A stretch of DNA of 6,212 bases from an uncultured Clostridia bacterium (lineage in GTDB: Bacteria > Bacillota > Clostridia > Oscillospirales > CAG-272). The notes beneath the pieces were generated by a model. That model ran no database searches. It was given only the letters and a program-made list of their open reading frames with translations, and was not told where the DNA came from. A program made the position numbers and the translations under genes. The stretch is taken from positions 1 through 6,212 of the forward strand of contig CALBLD010000339.1 of the NCBI GenBank assembly GCA_937895775.1, in the 5' to 3' direction. This document shows positions 5,272 to 6,212 of the stretch, piece by piece (positions within the stretch are counted from its first letter, which is position 1; the number at the start of each line of letters is the position of its first letter).

Positions 5272-6111
5272 ATGACAAACGAAAACGTCAACCCGAATAT
5301 TCCGGAGAGCGGGGTGAGACTGACATGGAATACCGACATTAAAAAGGGGAGGCTGTGTGAGCTTCATTATCATGACGAAATAGAAATCCTTCTCGTAAAG
5401 AGCGGAATAATGTCGCTGACGGTCGACGGGAAGGAGCATGTCGCCCGCACGGGGGAGATACTGTTCGTCGGATCACGTGTTCCGCATTTTACGTCGTCTT
5501 TGTCGGACGGGATGAGTTATATGCTTATTCAGGTAAGGACCGATTTCGGAGGTCAGGATGAAGCACTTGCGGTGATAAGTTCGGTAAAGACCGAGAACAG
5601 TATCGATGCCGCATCGATCTGCGACAGCGGTATGGCGGAGGCGGTCGAGGAGATCGCAGACGAATACATGAAAAAGGAACCGGGGTTCGAAATCCTGATA
5701 AAGTCGGCGTCGCTGAAAATAATAGGAAGACTGATAAGGCTGAATATGATCGATGACCCGCATCACGGTCCCGACCGTGCGGCGATAATTAAGATCATGC
5801 CGGCACTTTCGTACATAAACGAAAATTATCCGCAGCCGCTGACGCTTGATGATGTCTGTCGGTATATGGGACTTAACTGCGCTTATTTCTGCCGCCTGTT
5901 CAGAACATCGACCGGAATCACCTTTACCGAATATCTGAATGCGCTCCGCGTGAGAAAATCGGCACAAATGCTCAGCGGAAGCTCAAAATCGGTGACCGAA
6001 ATATCAATGGATGTCGGTTTTTCGACAGTCGCGTACTACAACCGTGTCTTCAAGAAGTATATGAGATGTACGCCGACCGTTTACCGCTTTTTGAAGTATA
6101 AAAATATGTGA
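5272..6111 (+). CDS. AraC-family transcriptional regulator with N-terminal cupin sensor
   Basis: This 279-residue regulator probably controls the divergent operon. The N-terminal half (about 25-95) is a cupin sensor: HYHDEIEILLVKSG carries H32, H34, E36 and E38, the glycine turn GEILFVG follows, and VPH72 matches the AraC-cupin pattern. A helical linker spans about 115-165. The C-terminal half holds two helix-turn-helix motifs: first about 190-211 (LTLDDVCRYMGLNCAYFCRLF), then about 240-262 (VTEISMDVGFSTVAYYNRVF). The ending CTPTVYR replaces the commoner TPxxYR form closely. Family members bind a sugar or related ligand in the cupin and activate the neighbouring catabolic promoter. ATG at 5272 is chosen for the GGAGG 5 bases upstream. 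Its promoter overlaps that of the operon, which implies coupled control. The ligand is not known. Confidence 0.93.
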   Translation: MTNENVNPNIPESGVRLTWNTDIKKGRLCELHYHDEIEILLVKSGIMSLTVDGKEHVARTGEILFVGSRVPHFTSSLSDGMSYMLIQVRTDFGGQDEALAVISSVKTENSIDAASICDSGMAEAVEEIADEYMKKEPGFEILIKSASLKIIGRLIRLNMIDDPHHGPDRAAIIKIMPALSYINENYPQPLTLDDVCRYMGLNCAYFCRLFRTSTGITFTEYLNALRVRKSAQMLSGSSKSVTEISMDVGFSTVAYYNRVFKKYMRCTPTVYRFLKYKNM

Positions 6112-6122
6112 CGTGATCCGAC

Positions 6123-6154
6123 TGCTTTTTGCACAAAAAGCACACACTTTTTTT
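6123..6154 (+). terminator. Possible rho-independent terminator of the regulator gene
   Basis: TGCTTTTT (6123-6130) pairs with AAAAAGCA (6135-6142) around GCAC, and seven Ts follow at 6148-6154. The stem begins 11 bases after the stop codon. The stem is A+T-rich and five bases separate it from the T-tract, so it is a weak candidate. An alternative pairing of AAAAAG (6135-6140) with CTTTTT (6147-6152) is also possible. Confidence 0.45.
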
Positions 6155-6168
6155 GGAACAATCGCCGA

Positions 6169-6197
6169 TTTACAATTGTCGTGACCTGTGATATAAT
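6169..6197 (+). promoter_or_regulatory. Promoter for a rightward gene beyond the window
   Basis: TTTACA (6169-6174) and TATAAT (6192-6197) are separated by 17 bases. TG at 6189-6190 places an extended -10 motif (TGATATAAT) directly before the -10. The predicted start is near 6204, so the transcribed gene lies off the right edge. The palindrome ACAATTGT (6172-6179) overlaps the -35 box and could be an operator, though it is short. The ATG at 6208 is too close to the predicted start to be called as a start codon. Confidence 0.6.
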
Positions 6198-6212
6198 TAT
6201 ATATATTATGGA

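Noticed and set aside
6208..6212. ATG at the right edge as start of a new gene
   Set aside because: It is about four bases from the predicted transcript start, has no ribosome binding site, and only five bases remain.

Overview
This window looks like an accessory sugar-catabolism locus from a Gram-positive anaerobe of the Clostridia, probably a gut species. The evidence is strong AGGAG-type ribosome binding sites before almost every gene, sigma-A-like promoters with 17-base spacers, short intergenic gaps, and protein families typical of Clostridia. Genus and family cannot be read from the sequence.

Layout: five genes on the minus strand, read right to left from about 5123 to 44, form one apparent operon. 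In transcription order they are: a Gfo/Idh/MocA oxidoreductase (5123-3942), a sugar phosphate isomerase/epimerase-type TIM barrel (3868-3044), a second TIM barrel (3016-2051), a second Gfo/Idh/MocA oxidoreductase (2033-957) and a third TIM barrel (934-44). Genes two to five are separated by only 17-27 bases. The first and second are separated by 73 bases that hold a strong hairpin. A hairpin at 1-23 probably ends the operon. An AraC-family regulator with an N-terminal cupin (5272-6111) is divergent on the plus strand. After it come a possible terminator and a good promoter (6169-6197) for a gene beyond the right edge.

The 148-base divergent region carries the most distinctive signal. A perfect 17-base palindrome (5184-5200) supplies a TATAAT -10 box to both strands. 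The regulator and operon promoters therefore overlap, and polymerase probably cannot occupy both at once. The regulator promoter is near consensus. The operon promoter has a poor -35 box, as expected of a promoter that needs an activator.

Working model (inference): the regulator senses a sugar or glycoside. The two dehydrogenases oxidise and re-reduce sugar hydroxyls with NAD(P), and the three metal-dependent TIM barrels isomerise, epimerise or eliminate the keto-sugar intermediates. Known precedents for this pairing are the YcjS/YcjR 3-keto-glucoside pathway, the DgpA/DgpC C-glycoside cleavage enzymes and the IolG/IolE/IolI inositol enzymes. No transporter, kinase or glycoside hydrolase lies in the window, so the substrate is unknown. 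I saw no tRNA, rRNA, CRISPR array, insertion sequence or phage gene.
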